A stretch of 64,000 bases of DNA, taken from NCBI GenBank assembly GCA_019750095.1, contig JAIEOW010000052.1:1-64000 (forward strand). Direction: 5' to 3'. Of this stretch, positions 9,387 to 19,238 are shown in pieces. The notes beneath the pieces are model-generated. The model made no database searches and was not told the origin of the DNA. It saw only the letters and a program-made list of their open reading frames with translations. The position numbers were made by a program, and so were the translations under genes. Origin of the DNA: Phycisphaerales bacterium (GTDB taxonomy: Bacteria > Planctomycetota > Phycisphaerae > Phycisphaerales > UBA1924). Position 1 is the first letter of the stretch; every line of letters starts with the position of its first letter.

Positions 9387-9752
9387 CCTGTGCACATTCG
9401 GCCCCAATAATCGGTTCTTGTTCGTATCTCGTTATCCTGCGATACCGAACGAGCTTCCGCATCGAGCGACCACCATGAACGACGGTTCCAACGCCGACGA
9501 TTCCGACGAAGAGGCGCGATCACGCCGCCCCTGAGGTTGTCCGTGGGGCTCGCAGGGTTTCACCGCCCGAGGCCAAAGCCACCGGCGACGACGAACAACC
9601 CGGCCGCACTTCCGACGCGTTGATTTCTCAACGCCCGCCGGAGCTGTCTCCAGCACAACCGCCGAACGACGTTCTCGCACATCAACGATCAAACAAACGA
9701 CACCCGCACATTGATTCGCACACGCGAAAGAACACGCCAGAAGGACTGACCC
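9387..9752. other. Leader region of fusA, no gene seen
   Basis: A 366-base gap between the ligase-like gene and fusA. I see no convincing coding region; a 19-codon frame at 9475-9534 exists but has no recognisable features. The clear element is the fusA ribosome-binding site, AGAAGGA at 9739-9745, 7 bases before the ATG. The final 100 bases are A/C-rich and unstructured, as in a highly translated leader. The fusA promoter should lie here, but I cannot place it. Confidence 0.5.
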
Positions 9753-11876
9753 ATGCCCACCGACCTGAGCCATATTCGCAACTTCGGCATCTGCGCCCAC
9801 ATCGACGCCGGAAAGACCACCGTCTCCGAGCGCATCCTGTACTACACCGGCAAGAACTACAAGATCGGCGAAGTGCACGAGGGCACCGCGACCATGGACT
9901 TCCTCCAGGAAGAGCAGGAGCGCGGCATCACCATCCAGTCCGCCGCCACCACATGCCCCTGGACCCACGAGGGCAAGGAATACAAGTGCAACCTGATCGA
10001 CACCCCGGGCCACGTGGACTTCACGATCGAAGTCGAGCGTTCGCTCCGCGTGCTCGACGGCGCGGTTGCCGTGTTTGACGGCAAGGAAGGCGTCGAGGCT
10101 CAGTCCGAAACCGTCTGGCGTCAGGCCGACCGCTATCGCGTCCCCCGTCTGTGCTTCGTGAACAAGATGGACAAGGTCGGCGCGAGCTTCGACTTCTCCT
10201 TCGGCACCATCAAGAGCCGCCTCGGCGCCAACGGCATCCCGATCCAGTATCCCATCGGCCTCGGCCACGACCACAAGGGCATCATCGATCTGATGACCAT
10301 GCGGGCCTATTTCTTCGAGGGCGAGAAGGGCGAGAAGGTCATCGAGAAGGACGTTCCCGAAGACATGCTCGAAGACGTCAAGAAGTGGCGCCACATCATG
10401 GTCGAGAAAATCGCTGAGCTCGACGACGAGCTGGCGAGCAAGTATCTCACCGACGAGAGCAGCGTCACCATTCCCGAGCTGAAGAAGGCCCTCCGCTCCG
10501 GCACGATCTCGCGCCGGTGCTACCCGGTGCTCTGCGGCGCGGCGTTGCGGAACGTCGGCATCCAGCGGCTTCTCGACGCCGTGGTTGAGTATCTGCCGAA
10601 TCCAAACGAGAAGCCAGAGGTCGAGGGCACAGACCCGCGCGACAAGGACATCAAGATGACCCGTCCGCACGACACCGCCGCGCCGTTCAGCGCGCTGGTC
10701 TTCAAGGTCGTCAGCGATCAGCACGGCGACCTCACCTACATGCGCGTCTACTCCGGCACGCTCGCCAAGGGCCAGCGTCTGCTCAACCCCGGCAACAGCA
10801 AGCGCGAGATCGCGTCCCGTATCTTCGAGATGCACGCCCAGAACCGCATCCCGCTCGAGCAGGTCACCGCGGGCAACATCGTCGCCGTCGTCGGCATCAA
10901 GGACTCGTACACCGGGGACACGCTCTGCGACCCCGATCAGCCGATCATGCTCGAGCGCATGTTCTTCCCCGAGCCCGTCATCGCGATGAGCATCGAGCCC
11001 AAGACGCAGGAAGACAAGCGCAAGCTGTCCGAAGCCCTGGGCGTCATCCGCCGCGAAGACCCCTCCTTCCGCTCCAACTACAACGAAGAGACCGGCGAGA
11101 CGATCATCTCCGGCATGGGTGAGCTGCACCTTGAGATCATCAAGAACAAGCTCATCCGCGACATGAAGATCAACGTCAACGTCGGCAAGCCCAAGGTCTC
11201 TTATCGCGAGGCCATCACCAAGAAGGTCTCCGACGTCCGCGGTCTGTTCAAGAAGCAGTCCGGTGGTCGCGGTCAGTTCGGCGACTGCATGATCTCGCTC
11301 GAGCCCTGCACGCCCGAGCAGGCGGCCGCAGAGGAACTGGAGATGGAAGACGGCGTCGTCTTCGTCAACGCCATCGTCGGCGGCGTGATCCCCAAGGAGT
11401 TCATCCCCTCGGTCGAGTACGGCGTGCGCCAGGCCGCCAAGACCGGCGTCTACGCTGGCTTCCCCCTCATCAACATCAAGGTCACGCTGACCTACGGCTC
11501 ATACCACGACGTCGACTCCAGCCAGATCGCCTTCGAGCAGGCCGGCCGAATCGCCCTGCAGGAAGCCGTCGCCAAGGCTGGCCCGACGCTGCTTGAGCCG
11601 ATCATGAAGGTCGTCATCACCGTGCCCAACGACTACGTGGGCAACGTCACCGGCGACGTCTCCAGCCGCCGCGGCATGATCCTCGACACCGAAGACCGCG
11701 ACCCGGTGAAGCTCATCACCAGCGAAATCCCCCTGGAAGAACTCTTCGGCTACACGACCTCGCTCCGCGGCATGTCGCAGGGCCGAGCCAGCAACACCAT
11801 GGAGTTCCTGGAGTATCGCCCGATGCCGGCCAACCTGGTGAAGGCGATCAAGGAAGGCGAGAGCAGCAAGAAGTGA
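9753..11876 (+). CDS. fusA: Translation elongation factor G
   Basis: EF-G is the ribosomal translocase GTPase. Seen: G1 loop AHIDAGKTT (residues 15-23), the switch I region ending [10 protein letters not shown]3 DTPGH, G4 NKMD, and domain IV with [19 protein letters not shown] and the C-terminal [11 protein letters not shown]. The length, 707 residues, is normal. Start chosen from the strong AGAAGGA site. The gene is not in a str operon here: no rpsL, rpsG or tuf is adjacent. Codon use is strongly C-ending, as expected for a highly expressed gene. Paralogue type (EF-G1 versus a second EF-G) cannot be settled without alignment, but conservation looks like the canonical factor. Confidence 0.97.
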   Translation: MPTDLSHIRNFGICAHIDAGKTTVSERILYYTGKNYKIGEVHEGTATMDFLQEEQERGITIQSAATTCPWTHEGKEYKCNLIDTPGHVDFTIEVERSLRVLDGAVAVFDGKEGVEAQSETVWRQADRYRVPRLCFVNKMDKVGASFDFSFGTIKSRLGANGIPIQYPIGLGHDHKGIIDLMTMRAYFFEGEKGEKVIEKDVPEDMLEDVKKWRHIMVEKIAELDDELASKYLTDESSVTIPELKKALRSGTISRRCYPVLCGAALRNVGIQRLLDAVVEYLPNPNEKPEVEGTDPRDKDIKMTRPHDTAAPFSALVFKVVSDQHGDLTYMRVYSGTLAKGQRLLNPGNSKREIASRIFEMHAQNRIPLEQVTAGNIVAVVGIKDSYTGDTLCDPDQPIMLERMFFPEPVIAMSIEPKTQEDKRKLSEALGVIRREDPSFRSNYNEETGETIISGMGELHLEIIKNKLIRDMKINVNVGKPKVSYREAITKKVSDVRGLFKKQSGGRGQFGDCMISLEPCTPEQAAAEELEMEDGVVFVNAIVGGVIPKEFIPSVEYGVRQAAKTGVYAGFPLINIKVTLTYGSYHDVDSSQIAFEQAGRIALQEAVAKAGPTLLEPIMKVVITVPNDYVGNVTGDVSSRRGMILDTEDRDPVKLITSEIPLEELFGYTTSLRGMSQGRASNTMEFLEYRPMPANLVKAIKEGESSKK

Positions 11877-11899
11877 GCCGCTGATCGGCTCAATCTGAG

Positions 11900-11919
11900 G
11901 CCCGGGCGCAAGCCCGGGC
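11900..11919. repeat. Palindromic GCCCGGGC repeat unit downstream of fusA
   Basis: Two copies of gcccgggc flank gcaa. The surrounding 25 bases (gaggcccgggcgcaagcccgggcac) reappear as both arms of the inverted repeat at 61464-61541, so this is a single-arm copy of the same interspersed element. It lies 24 bases after the fusA stop. Confidence 0.7.
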
Positions 11920-11949
11920 ACGCTTTGCCCCAATATCTCACTATCAACG

Positions 11950-11976
11950 ATGGCCCGAGCACTCCGCTCGGGCCAT
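11950..11976. terminator. Perfect 11-base-pair hairpin between convergent genes
   Basis: atggcccgagc and gctcgggccat pair perfectly around the loop actcc. It sits between fusA (stop at 11876) and the convergent HAF-repeat gene (stop at 11995). No T-run follows on either strand, so intrinsic termination is inferred from the position and stability only. Confidence 0.5.
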
Positions 11977-11994
11977 TGCATTGATAAGCATCGG

Positions 11995-13584
11995 TCAACA
12001 CCCAACAAACCAGTCGTCGAGGTATCGAATCAGGTTCGCTGGCTGCAACGGTCCGATTCGAAGAAGATCAGCCGAGCCGTTCCCACCGAACCAAAGATCC
12101 AGAAAACGATTCAAGTCCGTGATATCAACGACTTGATCACATGTCATATCCGCTCGGCAGATCTTGATCGTGATCGCTGGGCTGAATCTGACGGTACAGT
12201 CATTGGAAGCCCTCACGCGTATCTCAAGGATCGTGCGGGGCTGGCAGGATCGTGCAAAGAACCCCCCTCCAGCCCGTATGTCGCCGAAAGTTGACACCAT
12301 TGCGCGAGTTCCGTCGGTACAATACTCACCGAACACTTCGCTCCATTCTCCGCCTGGCACACGGTACTGGGGCTGGCACCGGACCGGCTCCGGACCAATC
12401 GCTGCTACCGAAAATGTGCCCGGATAGCCTCGGCAATCCAGAGTGACACGAGGAGCTTGCACGCTCAGGCAATCCGGGAGGTTTTCGGGAAGTCTTGCGA
12501 TCCATGCTTCATCGTCGAAGTTTCGAGAAAGCGGGCTGCTTGAGTTTCTTCCCTGCCCCACGATGGTTCGACCGTCTCCACTCACGCCCACAACGGTTGA
12601 AAGCTGCCAACCGGACGGGTCGCCGCCCAACGCTCGAATGTACCCCGCCAAAAAGAGCGGTCCGGACGCCTCCGTCCAAATCCAAGCGCCGTTCCCCGAA
12701 GATTGAAGTCGCTTACCCGCAATCACACGCCCGTCGGTGTTCAAGGCCGTGGGAGAGATGTACACTCCCGGAGTGCGAGCAAGATCAGAAAAACCAGACG
12801 TCGCAGTCCATCGAAAAGCTGTCCCTTGGTAGCTCACCGCACCTTGCTCGTACATCACACCGACTACGACGCGCCCGTCTCCTGAAATTCCTGTGGCGCT
12901 GCTTTGAACTTCGGGCGAGTGGACACCCAGCGGAGTTATTCCCTCTGTGGCGGTCCATCGAAACGCACGACTTGTTCCTTCTGCATCATTGCGACAAGTG
13001 CCAACAATGACACTCCCGTCATCGCTCACGCCCGCGGGTTGCGTTGTTGAATACCCAGGCAACACTCCGAGCGAAGACATCCCGCCGGCCAACGTCCAAC
13101 GAAACGCTCGGGTGGATAGAACTCCGAAGTCTCTGGTTGATGTCCCGACGATGACACTTCCATCGAAACTCGATCGATCGGCTGTCGACACTCGATCCCC
13201 CGGCAAGCCCCCGATCTCTCTAAACTCACCGGAGGAACGATCGTAAACAGATGCGATCGAATAGGTCGAAACGCGATTTCCGAAGATCACCCCTCCACTT
13301 CCACTGACGCCGCGAATCGTTCTCATGAGGTTTACCGGCCCCGCCACCACGAACCCACTTCCCTGAGTCCACTCGGCGGGAACTTGAGCGTAACTGATGC
13401 CGCTTGGCAGATAACCCCAGCCAACAACAACTGACAAATCCCGGCTCGCTCCGACCGCAACGGAGTTTTCACCACCGGACAGAACTCCGAGGCCTTCAAA
13501 CACAGGAGGCTGAGCATTGCACTGAACAGCCGTGAGCACCCATGGAGCCAGCGCCGGCCACGACCAGATTGCAACCCTTTGCAT
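11995..13584 (-). CDS. Secreted HAF-repeat protein with degenerate dockerin-like C-terminus
   Basis: An exported protein of 529 residues. The signal peptide covers about residues 1-25 (ends in QCNAQ). The body contains HAF-type repeats, each with the pattern of a glycine-aspartate-rich GVSDDGSVIVG turn followed by AFRWT...G...LG; at least five can be seen between residues 30 and 340. A Cys-rich segment follows (about 360-470), then CRADMTCDQVVDITDLNRFLDLWFGG, a weakened form of the Ca-binding dockerin-like repeat that ends many planctomycete secreted proteins. Start: ATG at 13584, because GGGAGG lies 4 bases upstream and the signal peptide begins there; the frame is open to 13662. The function is unknown; probably surface-associated. 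Confidence 0.8.
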   Translation of the reverse strand: MQRVAIWSWPALAPWVLTAVQCNAQPPVFEGLGVLSGGENSVAVGASRDLSVVVGWGYLPSGISYAQVPAEWTQGSGFVVAGPVNLMRTIRGVSGSGGVIFGNRVSTYSIASVYDRSSGEFREIGGLPGDRVSTADRSSFDGSVIVGTSTRDFGVLSTRAFRWTLAGGMSSLGVLPGYSTTQPAGVSDDGSVIVGTCRNDAEGTSRAFRWTATEGITPLGVHSPEVQSSATGISGDGRVVVGVMYEQGAVSYQGTAFRWTATSGFSDLARTPGVYISPTALNTDGRVIAGKRLQSSGNGAWIWTEASGPLFLAGYIRALGGDPSGWQLSTVVGVSGDGRTIVGQGRNSSSPLSRNFDDEAWIARLPENLPDCLSVQAPRVTLDCRGYPGTFSVAAIGPEPVRCQPQYRVPGGEWSEVFGEYCTDGTRAMVSTFGDIRAGGGFFARSCQPRTILEIRVRASNDCTVRFSPAITIKICRADMTCDQVVDITDLNRFLDLWFGGNGSADLLRIGPLQPANLIRYLDDWFVGC

Positions 13585-13683
13585 GAGGCCTCCCTTGCCT
13601 GCCACAATCAGGCGCTGGAAGCATCGACACACATCGCAGAAAGTGATGAATGTTTCAATCACAATCCAAGGATCACTTCTGCA

Positions 13684-14949
13684 TCACATCCCAATCAGCA
13701 GCCGCGTCGGATCCTCAATGGCGTTCTTCACGCTCACCAGGAACTGCACGGCTTCCGCACCGTCCACGATTCGGTGGTCGTAGCTCAACGCCAGGTACAT
13801 CATGGGGCGCAAAGCGATCTGGCCGCTGCCCGTGGGGTGCTCGATCGGGCGGTTCTTGATGCTGTGCATGCCCAGGATGCCCGACTGCGGCGGGTTCAGG
13901 ATCGGCGTGCTCATCAGCGAGCCGTAGATGCCGCCGTTGGTGATCGTGAAGGTGCCGCCCTGCATCTCGCTGAGGGCGAGCTTGCCATCCTTGGCACGGA
14001 TGGCGAGGTCCTTGATCCCGCTCTCGATCTGGGCAAAGCTCAGCTTGTCGCAGCCGCGCAGCACGGGCACCACCAGCCCCTTGGGCGTGCCCACGGCGAC
14101 GGCGACGTCGTAGAAGTCGTGATGCTCGATCTCCAGCTCGCCGCGCTCGTTCTGCACGATCGAGGCGTTGATCAGCGGGAAACTCTTGAGCGCGCCGACC
14201 ACGGCTTTGACAAAGAACGACATGAAGCCCAGGCCCACCCCGTGCTTCTTCTCGAACGATTCCTTGTGCTGAGCACGCAGCGCCATGACGGCGGACATGT
14301 CGCACTCATTGAACGTGGTCAGCATCGCCGCGGTGTGCTGTGCTTCGACCAGTCGGGCCGCGATGCGCTGCCGCAGCGGGCTCATGCGCTCTCTGCGGGC
14401 GGAACCAGAACCGCCCGCGGGCGCGGCGGCCACGGGCGCTGGCGATGGCCGAGCCGCAACACCAACGGCGGTGCCGCCGGACTTCTGATCGATAATCGCC
14501 TGCACATCCTGCTCTCGCACACGCCCGCCCGCGCCGGTGCCGGCGACGCCGTGCAGATCCACCCCGCGCTCGTCGGCGAGCTTGCGGGCCAGCGGCGTCG
14601 CGCGGACGTCTTCAGCCGCGTGCGCACTCGCGGCCGGAGCCGACCGTCCATTCGACACAGGCGCCGCCGCGGCCGGAGCTGGCTTCGGCTCGCTCACCGC
14701 CGCCGCAGCGACGGCCTTCTCATCGATCACGCCCACCTTCTGCCCGATGTTCACCGTGTCGCCCGCCTTCGCCGCGGTCTTCAGGACGCCCGACGCCGGC
14801 GCGGGAATGCCCATGGTGACCTTGTCGGTCTCCAGCTCCAGCACATCTTCGTCACGCTTGACAAAGTCGCCGTCGTTCTTGAGCCAGCGTGAGATCACGC
14901 CGCTGGTGACGGATTCGCCGGCCGCTGGGATCACGATGTCTACCGCCAT
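13684..14949 (-). CDS. sucB: 2-oxoglutarate dehydrogenase E2, dihydrolipoyl succinyltransferase
   Basis: E2 core of the 2-oxoglutarate dehydrogenase complex (TCA cycle): it takes the succinyl group from E1 on a lipoyl arm and passes it to CoA. Domains in order: lipoyl domain (about 1-75) with lipoylated Lys43 in ETDKVTM; an Ala/Pro-rich linker; the peripheral-subunit-binding domain near 110-150 ([29 protein letters not shown]); a second Ala/Pro linker; and the catalytic acetyltransferase-type domain ending in [16 protein letters not shown], with the active-site His at about 392. Length 421 is typical. It follows sucA on the same strand with a 76-base gap, forming a sucAB unit. No E3 (lpd) gene is nearby. 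Confidence 0.95.
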   Translation of the reverse strand: MAVDIVIPAAGESVTSGVISRWLKNDGDFVKRDEDVLELETDKVTMGIPAPASGVLKTAAKAGDTVNIGQKVGVIDEKAVAAAAVSEPKPAPAAAAPVSNGRSAPAASAHAAEDVRATPLARKLADERGVDLHGVAGTGAGGRVREQDVQAIIDQKSGGTAVGVAARPSPAPVAAAPAGGSGSARRERMSPLRQRIAARLVEAQHTAAMLTTFNECDMSAVMALRAQHKESFEKKHGVGLGFMSFFVKAVVGALKSFPLINASIVQNERGELEIEHHDFYDVAVAVGTPKGLVVPVLRGCDKLSFAQIESGIKDLAIRAKDGKLALSEMQGGTFTITNGGIYGSLMSTPILNPPQSGILGMHSIKNRPIEHPTGSGQIALRPMMYLALSYDHRIVDGAEAVQFLVSVKNAIEDPTRLLIGM

Positions 14950-15025
14950 GGGATGCCTGCTTGCTGAAGGTGGGAATCAAAGAAACGTGCGAAAAAAATT
15001 CGAGAACCTGAGAACATCAACGCGA

Positions 15026-17902
15026 TCAACGCTTGCCTTTGGAAGCCGGCGCACCCTTCGCAGACGCGCCATTCGGCCCTGCGTGACTGACCACGCCGGA
15101 CGGAGCGCCGTGCTTGTCGTCCGTGCTCGCGCCCGCCGGGGGTGGCCCGATGACCGAAGTCAGGATTGCCTCCTGCTCAAGCCCGTGGGCCTTTTCCGAT
15201 CCCGTCGCCGGTGACGCGCACGCCGCGCGTCCGGCATACTGCAGATTCACGCCAAGCTGCTCACGGAACACGTCGGCGATGAAGATGTACGCGCCCTGAT
15301 TTCGCGGCTCTTCCTGCGCCCAGACGCGCGTCGCCGACTTGGGATAGCGATCATCGATCGCCCGCACGGCCTTGGTGTGGAACGGATAGAGCTGCTCGAT
15401 GCGCACGATCGCGATGTCGCGAGCGCCGATCGCGTTCCGGCGCTCGTTCAGTTCGTGGTACACCTTGCCGGTGCAATACACGACCTTCTTCACGTCCTTC
15501 GCCATAGGTTGCGCGGGATCGTCGATCGCGTGCTGGAACCCGCCGGTCGACAGATCGCTCATCGCCGATGTCTCGATGCGCAGGTACTTCTTGGGCGTCA
15601 TCACGATCAGCGGCTTGCGGAAGTTGCGATGCACCTGGCGACGGAGCAGGTGGAACATCTGCGCCGCCGTGCTCGGATAGACCACTTCCATGTTGTCATT
15701 TGCGCAGAGCTGAAGGAATCGCTCCAGCCGCGCCGACGAGTGCTCGGGGCCTTGCCCCTCGTACCCATGGGGCAGCAGCAGCACAAGCCCCGCCCAGCGG
15801 TTCCACTTCACCTCGCTCGAGGCGAGGTACTGATCGATCAGCACCTGCGCGCCGTTGACAAAGTCGCCGAACTGCCCCTCCCACATCACCAGCGCCCTGG
15901 GATTGGCTCGGCTGTAGCCATAGTCAAAGCCCATGACGCTGAACTCGCTCAGCGGGCTGTCCCAGACATCAAACCGCCCCTTCTGATCCGGGCGGATGTG
16001 ATTCAGTTGCGTGCGACGCTCATTGGTCTTCTGGTCGCGGATCACCGACTGACGCTGTGTGAACGTGCCGCGACGACAATCTTGACCACTCAGTCGCACC
16101 AGCGTGCCTTCCAGCACTAGCGTGCCGATGGCGATCTGCTCGGCATCGGCGTGCGCGACCTTGCCGGTCTTGGGCAGGTTCAACCGATTCGTCAGCACGC
16201 CCGGCTTGTCCGGCGAGCCCACGAGCTTTGCGCTGACGCTGAAGCCATCTGGCACGCGCCCCATCGCGGCGCACACCTCGGCGATCACCTTCGCATCCAC
16301 GGCCGTCTTGGGCTGATCAAACGTGTAGTTGCCTGTCACGCCCGCCCATAATCCGCCGCCAGGCGGCGGAACGGGGTTCACGGGCTGTCGAGCCGTCTCT
16401 TCCAGCACACGATCCAGCTCCGCGATCTCACGCTCGGCCATCGCCTCGGCCTCTGCCGCGCTCAGCACACCCTCGGCCACCAGCTTTGCGCGATAGGTCG
16501 TCATTGTGCCCGGATGCGCCGCCACCTTTGCGTACAGCTCCGGCTGCGTATAGGTCGGCTCATCCTGTTCGTTGTGCCCGTAACGGCGGAAGCCGACCAG
16601 ATCGATGAACACATCCTTGCGGAACTGGTGGCGATACTCCGCGGCCAGCCGCGCCGCTGCGACCACGGCATCCGGATCGTCTGCGCTCACGTGCAGCACG
16701 GGTGAGTTGATCATCTTCGCCACGTCGGTGCAGTACTCGGTGCTGCGCCCATCACGCGGATCGGTCGTGAAACCCACCTGATTGTTCAGCACCACGTGCA
16801 GCGTCCCGCCGACGTCATAGCCGTCGAGCTTGGACATGTTCAGGCACTCGGCGACGATGCCCTGCCCCGCGACCGCTGCGTCGCCGTGGATGAGCAGCGC
16901 GACGACCATGCGCCGCTCGGCATCACCCGCAAGGTCCTGCTTGGCCCGCGCGCGGCCCATCACGATCGGATTCACGCTCTCCAGGTGGCTGGGGTTGTTC
17001 AGCATCGAGAGATGCACAACGCCGCCCGCGTCGTTGATCGCCTGATCACCGGAGTATCCGCGGTGATACTTCACGTCGCCGCCACCCTGGTTCACGCCCT
17101 CCATCCAGGCGTCCTTGAACTCGGTGAAGAGCTTGTGCGCGTCCTTGCCAAGATAGTTCTTCAGCACCGCGAGTCGGCCGCGGTGCGCCATGCCCAGGAT
17201 GATCTCCTTACCGCCCAGCTCGCCGACGCGCTGCGTCAGGAACTTCAGCAGCGGGATCACCGCCTCGATGCCCTCGACGCTGAACCGCTTCTTGCCCTGG
17301 AATCGCTTGCCCAGGAAGAACTCAAAGCGATCGGTCGAAGTGATCTGCTCCAGCACTTCGCGCTTTTCGCTTGCGTTCAGCGGCGCGGGCCGAAGCGAGC
17401 CCTCAAAGCGCTCCCGGAACCACGCCCGTTCAGCGTCATCGGGAATGTGCATGAACTCGGCCCCGATCGAGCCGCAATAGCTGCGTTCGAGCGCGTCGAT
17501 CAACTGTCGAAGCGTTCCGGTGCCGCCGGGCAGAATCTCCGAGCGCACGGGCTTGTCCAGATCGCTCGACGCAAGCTTGTGATACTCAAGCGTGAGCGCC
17601 TTGGGCCCCTCGCGGGTCGTACCAAAGGGATCGATTTTCGCCCGCAGATGCCCGAGCGCGCGATACGCGGCGGTCAGGTCCTCGCTGGCGCTCTGCACCG
17701 CCGAGACGCCACCCGAGTTCGCAGCACCAGCACCCCGAGCAGAGGCGAGATCAAACCCCTGAAAGAACGCCGCCATGTCCGGCGCAACGCCGGAAGGGTC
17801 AGCGAGAAACTGCTGATACTGAGCGTCAAGATACTCCGCGCTCCACGAGTTCACCGAAGGCGAAACGGCTCTGGGTGCTTGCGGTTGCTGGGCGCCACTC
17901 AT
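15026..17902 (-). CDS. sucA: 2-oxoglutarate dehydrogenase E1 (thiamine-diphosphate dependent)
   Basis: E1 decarboxylates 2-oxoglutarate using thiamine diphosphate and hands the succinyl group to the lipoyl arm of SucB. Seen: the N-terminal segment SWSAEYLDAQYQQFLADP that binds E2; GMAHRGRLAVLKNYLGK; the ThDP region HGDAAVAGQGIVAE with LNNQVGFTTDP; GFRRYGHNEQDEPTYTQP; and the C-terminal transketolase-like half ending in RAACASPATGS. I chose ATG at 17902 (958 residues, normal for the family) because AGGGG lies 7 bases upstream and the E2-binding motif follows; the frame is open to 18112, but that extension is unlike the family. Confidence 0.96.
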   Translation of the reverse strand: MSGAQQPQAPRAVSPSVNSWSAEYLDAQYQQFLADPSGVAPDMAAFFQGFDLASARGAGAANSGGVSAVQSASEDLTAAYRALGHLRAKIDPFGTTREGPKALTLEYHKLASSDLDKPVRSEILPGGTGTLRQLIDALERSYCGSIGAEFMHIPDDAERAWFRERFEGSLRPAPLNASEKREVLEQITSTDRFEFFLGKRFQGKKRFSVEGIEAVIPLLKFLTQRVGELGGKEIILGMAHRGRLAVLKNYLGKDAHKLFTEFKDAWMEGVNQGGGDVKYHRGYSGDQAINDAGGVVHLSMLNNPSHLESVNPIVMGRARAKQDLAGDAERRMVVALLIHGDAAVAGQGIVAECLNMSKLDGYDVGGTLHVVLNNQVGFTTDPRDGRSTEYCTDVAKMINSPVLHVSADDPDAVVAAARLAAEYRHQFRKDVFIDLVGFRRYGHNEQDEPTYTQPELYAKVAAHPGTMTTYRAKLVAEGVLSAAEAEAMAEREIAELDRVLEETARQPVNPVPPPGGGLWAGVTGNYTFDQPKTAVDAKVIAEVCAAMGRVPDGFSVSAKLVGSPDKPGVLTNRLNLPKTGKVAHADAEQIAIGTLVLEGTLVRLSGQDCRRGTFTQRQSVIRDQKTNERRTQLNHIRPDQKGRFDVWDSPLSEFSVMGFDYGYSRANPRALVMWEGQFGDFVNGAQVLIDQYLASSEVKWNRWAGLVLLLPHGYEGQGPEHSSARLERFLQLCANDNMEVVYPSTAAQMFHLLRRQVHRNFRKPLIVMTPKKYLRIETSAMSDLSTGGFQHAIDDPAQPMAKDVKKVVYCTGKVYHELNERRNAIGARDIAIVRIEQLYPFHTKAVRAIDDRYPKSATRVWAQEEPRNQGAYIFIADVFREQLGVNLQYAGRAACASPATGSEKAHGLEQEAILTSVIGPPPAGASTDDKHGAPSGVVSHAGPNGASAKGAPASKGKR

Positions 17903-18154
17903 TATGAACCCCTGTCCGTGCGGGTCAGAATCCATCCATCCACGACCCACCCCCGAACCCCGTCCCTTCCAGACATTCGACAGCTTTGAACTATCGGACG
18001 CCCACGCGTTCGGCTGGGCCGTGCGCGGTGGAAGTCGGGCCGAAATCCTATGCCCGAGAGCCCTTGGACCCCAGATCCATGGCGATTTCCGCGCCGCCAA
18101 AGGGGATCTCACAGGGTCGCCCGGTTATTCTGACCTCCCCACAAACAGCAAACG

Positions 18155-19186
18155 TCACCCGAACCGACCCGTGACGTACTGCTCAGTCTCGGGAAGCTGA
18201 GGCCGCTGGAAGATCGCCGCCGTCTTGCCATATTCCACAAGCCGCCCGAGGTACATGAACGCCGTGAAGTCGCTCACGCGGGCCGCCTGGTGCATGTTGT
18301 GGGTCACGATGATGACCGTGTATCGCCCCGCGATGTCGTGGATCAGTTCCTCGATCTTGAGCGTCGCGATCGGATCGAGCGCCGAGCACGGCTCATCCAT
18401 CAACAGCACTTCGGGCTCGGCAGAGATGGCGCGCGCGATGCACAATCGCTGCTGCTGCCCTCCGGAGAGCGCGAGTGCCGAATCCTTCAGCCGATCCTTG
18501 ACCTCATCCCAAAGCGCCGCCGCCCGAAGCGATTTTTCGCACGCCTCGGCCAGCACGCCCTTGCGCCGCTCGCCGTCGATGCGCAGTGGATAGACCACGT
18601 TCTCAAAGATGCTCATCGGAAACGGGTTGGACTTCTGAAAGACCATCCCGATGCGTTTGCGCAAGTCGATCACGTCCACATCCGGCGCGTACACCGGCAG
18701 GTTGTTGATGAAGATCTCGCCCTGCGTGCGCACACCATCCACGAGATCATTCAGTCGGTTGATCGATCGCAGCAGCGTTGACTTGCCGCAGCCCGACGGC
18801 CCGATGAGCGCGGTCACCTTGTTCCGCGGAAAGTCCATGTTGATCCCGTGCAAGGCCTGTTTGCCGGAATAGAACAGGTCGAACTTCTCTGCTCGAACCA
18901 CCGGCTCGTGCTGCGCCACTTCCTTGTGAATCCGCGGCTCAAACGGCCTGCCCTCACGAATCGCTTCGATCCCCGACGCCATCGCCGGCGATCCTGACGA
19001 GACCCGACCCGTGGGCGCACTTTCCACCGGCACAGCCACCGGAGCGTTCAGCGGAATCAATGTCGCAGCAGTCGGGTCTTCGTTGCCCGGGCCCTTGGGC
19101 AGAATCGTCGCGCGGGTCACTTCCTCGCCCCCTTCGCCTGGGCCGCTACCGCGTGCATTGGAGTTGTGCTTTGTGGGTGCGTCCAT
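18155..19186 (-). CDS. pstB: Phosphate ABC transporter ATP-binding protein PstB with long N-terminal extension
   Basis: PstB powers phosphate import by the PstSCAB system at the inner membrane face. Seen: Walker [12 protein letters not shown]-loop [16 protein letters not shown], signature [14 protein letters not shown], Walker [15 protein letters not shown], and switch His in [16 protein letters not shown]. Family members are about 250-270 residues; this one is 343, the excess being about 95 residues of low-complexity Gly/Pro/Thr-rich sequence before the ABC domain. ATG at 19186 is preferred over an upstream start at 19255, which would overlap pstA. Last gene of pstS-pstC-pstA-pstB; no phoU follows. 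Confidence 0.94.
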   Translation of the reverse strand: MDAPTKHNSNARGSGPGEGGEEVTRATILPKGPGNEDPTAATLIPLNAPVAVPVESAPTGRVSSGSPAMASGIEAIREGRPFEPRIHKEVAQHEPVVRAEKFDLFYSGKQALHGINMDFPRNKVTALIGPSGCGKSTLLRSINRLNDLVDGVRTQGEIFINNLPVYAPDVDVIDLRKRIGMVFQKSNPFPMSIFENVVYPLRIDGERRKGVLAEACEKSLRAAALWDEVKDRLKDSALALSGGQQQRLCIARAISAEPEVLLMDEPCSALDPIATLKIEELIHDIAGRYTVIIVTHNMHQAARVSDFTAFMYLGRLVEYGKTAAIFQRPQLPETEQYVTGRFG

Positions 19187-19238
19187 GGGTCTTCGGGGTG
19201 GAACTCTGTAGTGATCAACCTCTGCGGATACAACAACT

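Noticed and set aside
9475-9534. A 19-codon frame in the fusA leader
   Set aside because: No ribosome-binding site and no regulatory structure to support a leader peptide.
9432-11129. A 565-residue open frame on the minus strand opposite fusA
   Set aside because: It is the antisense shadow of a highly expressed, C-ending-codon gene; no family features, no ribosome-binding site.
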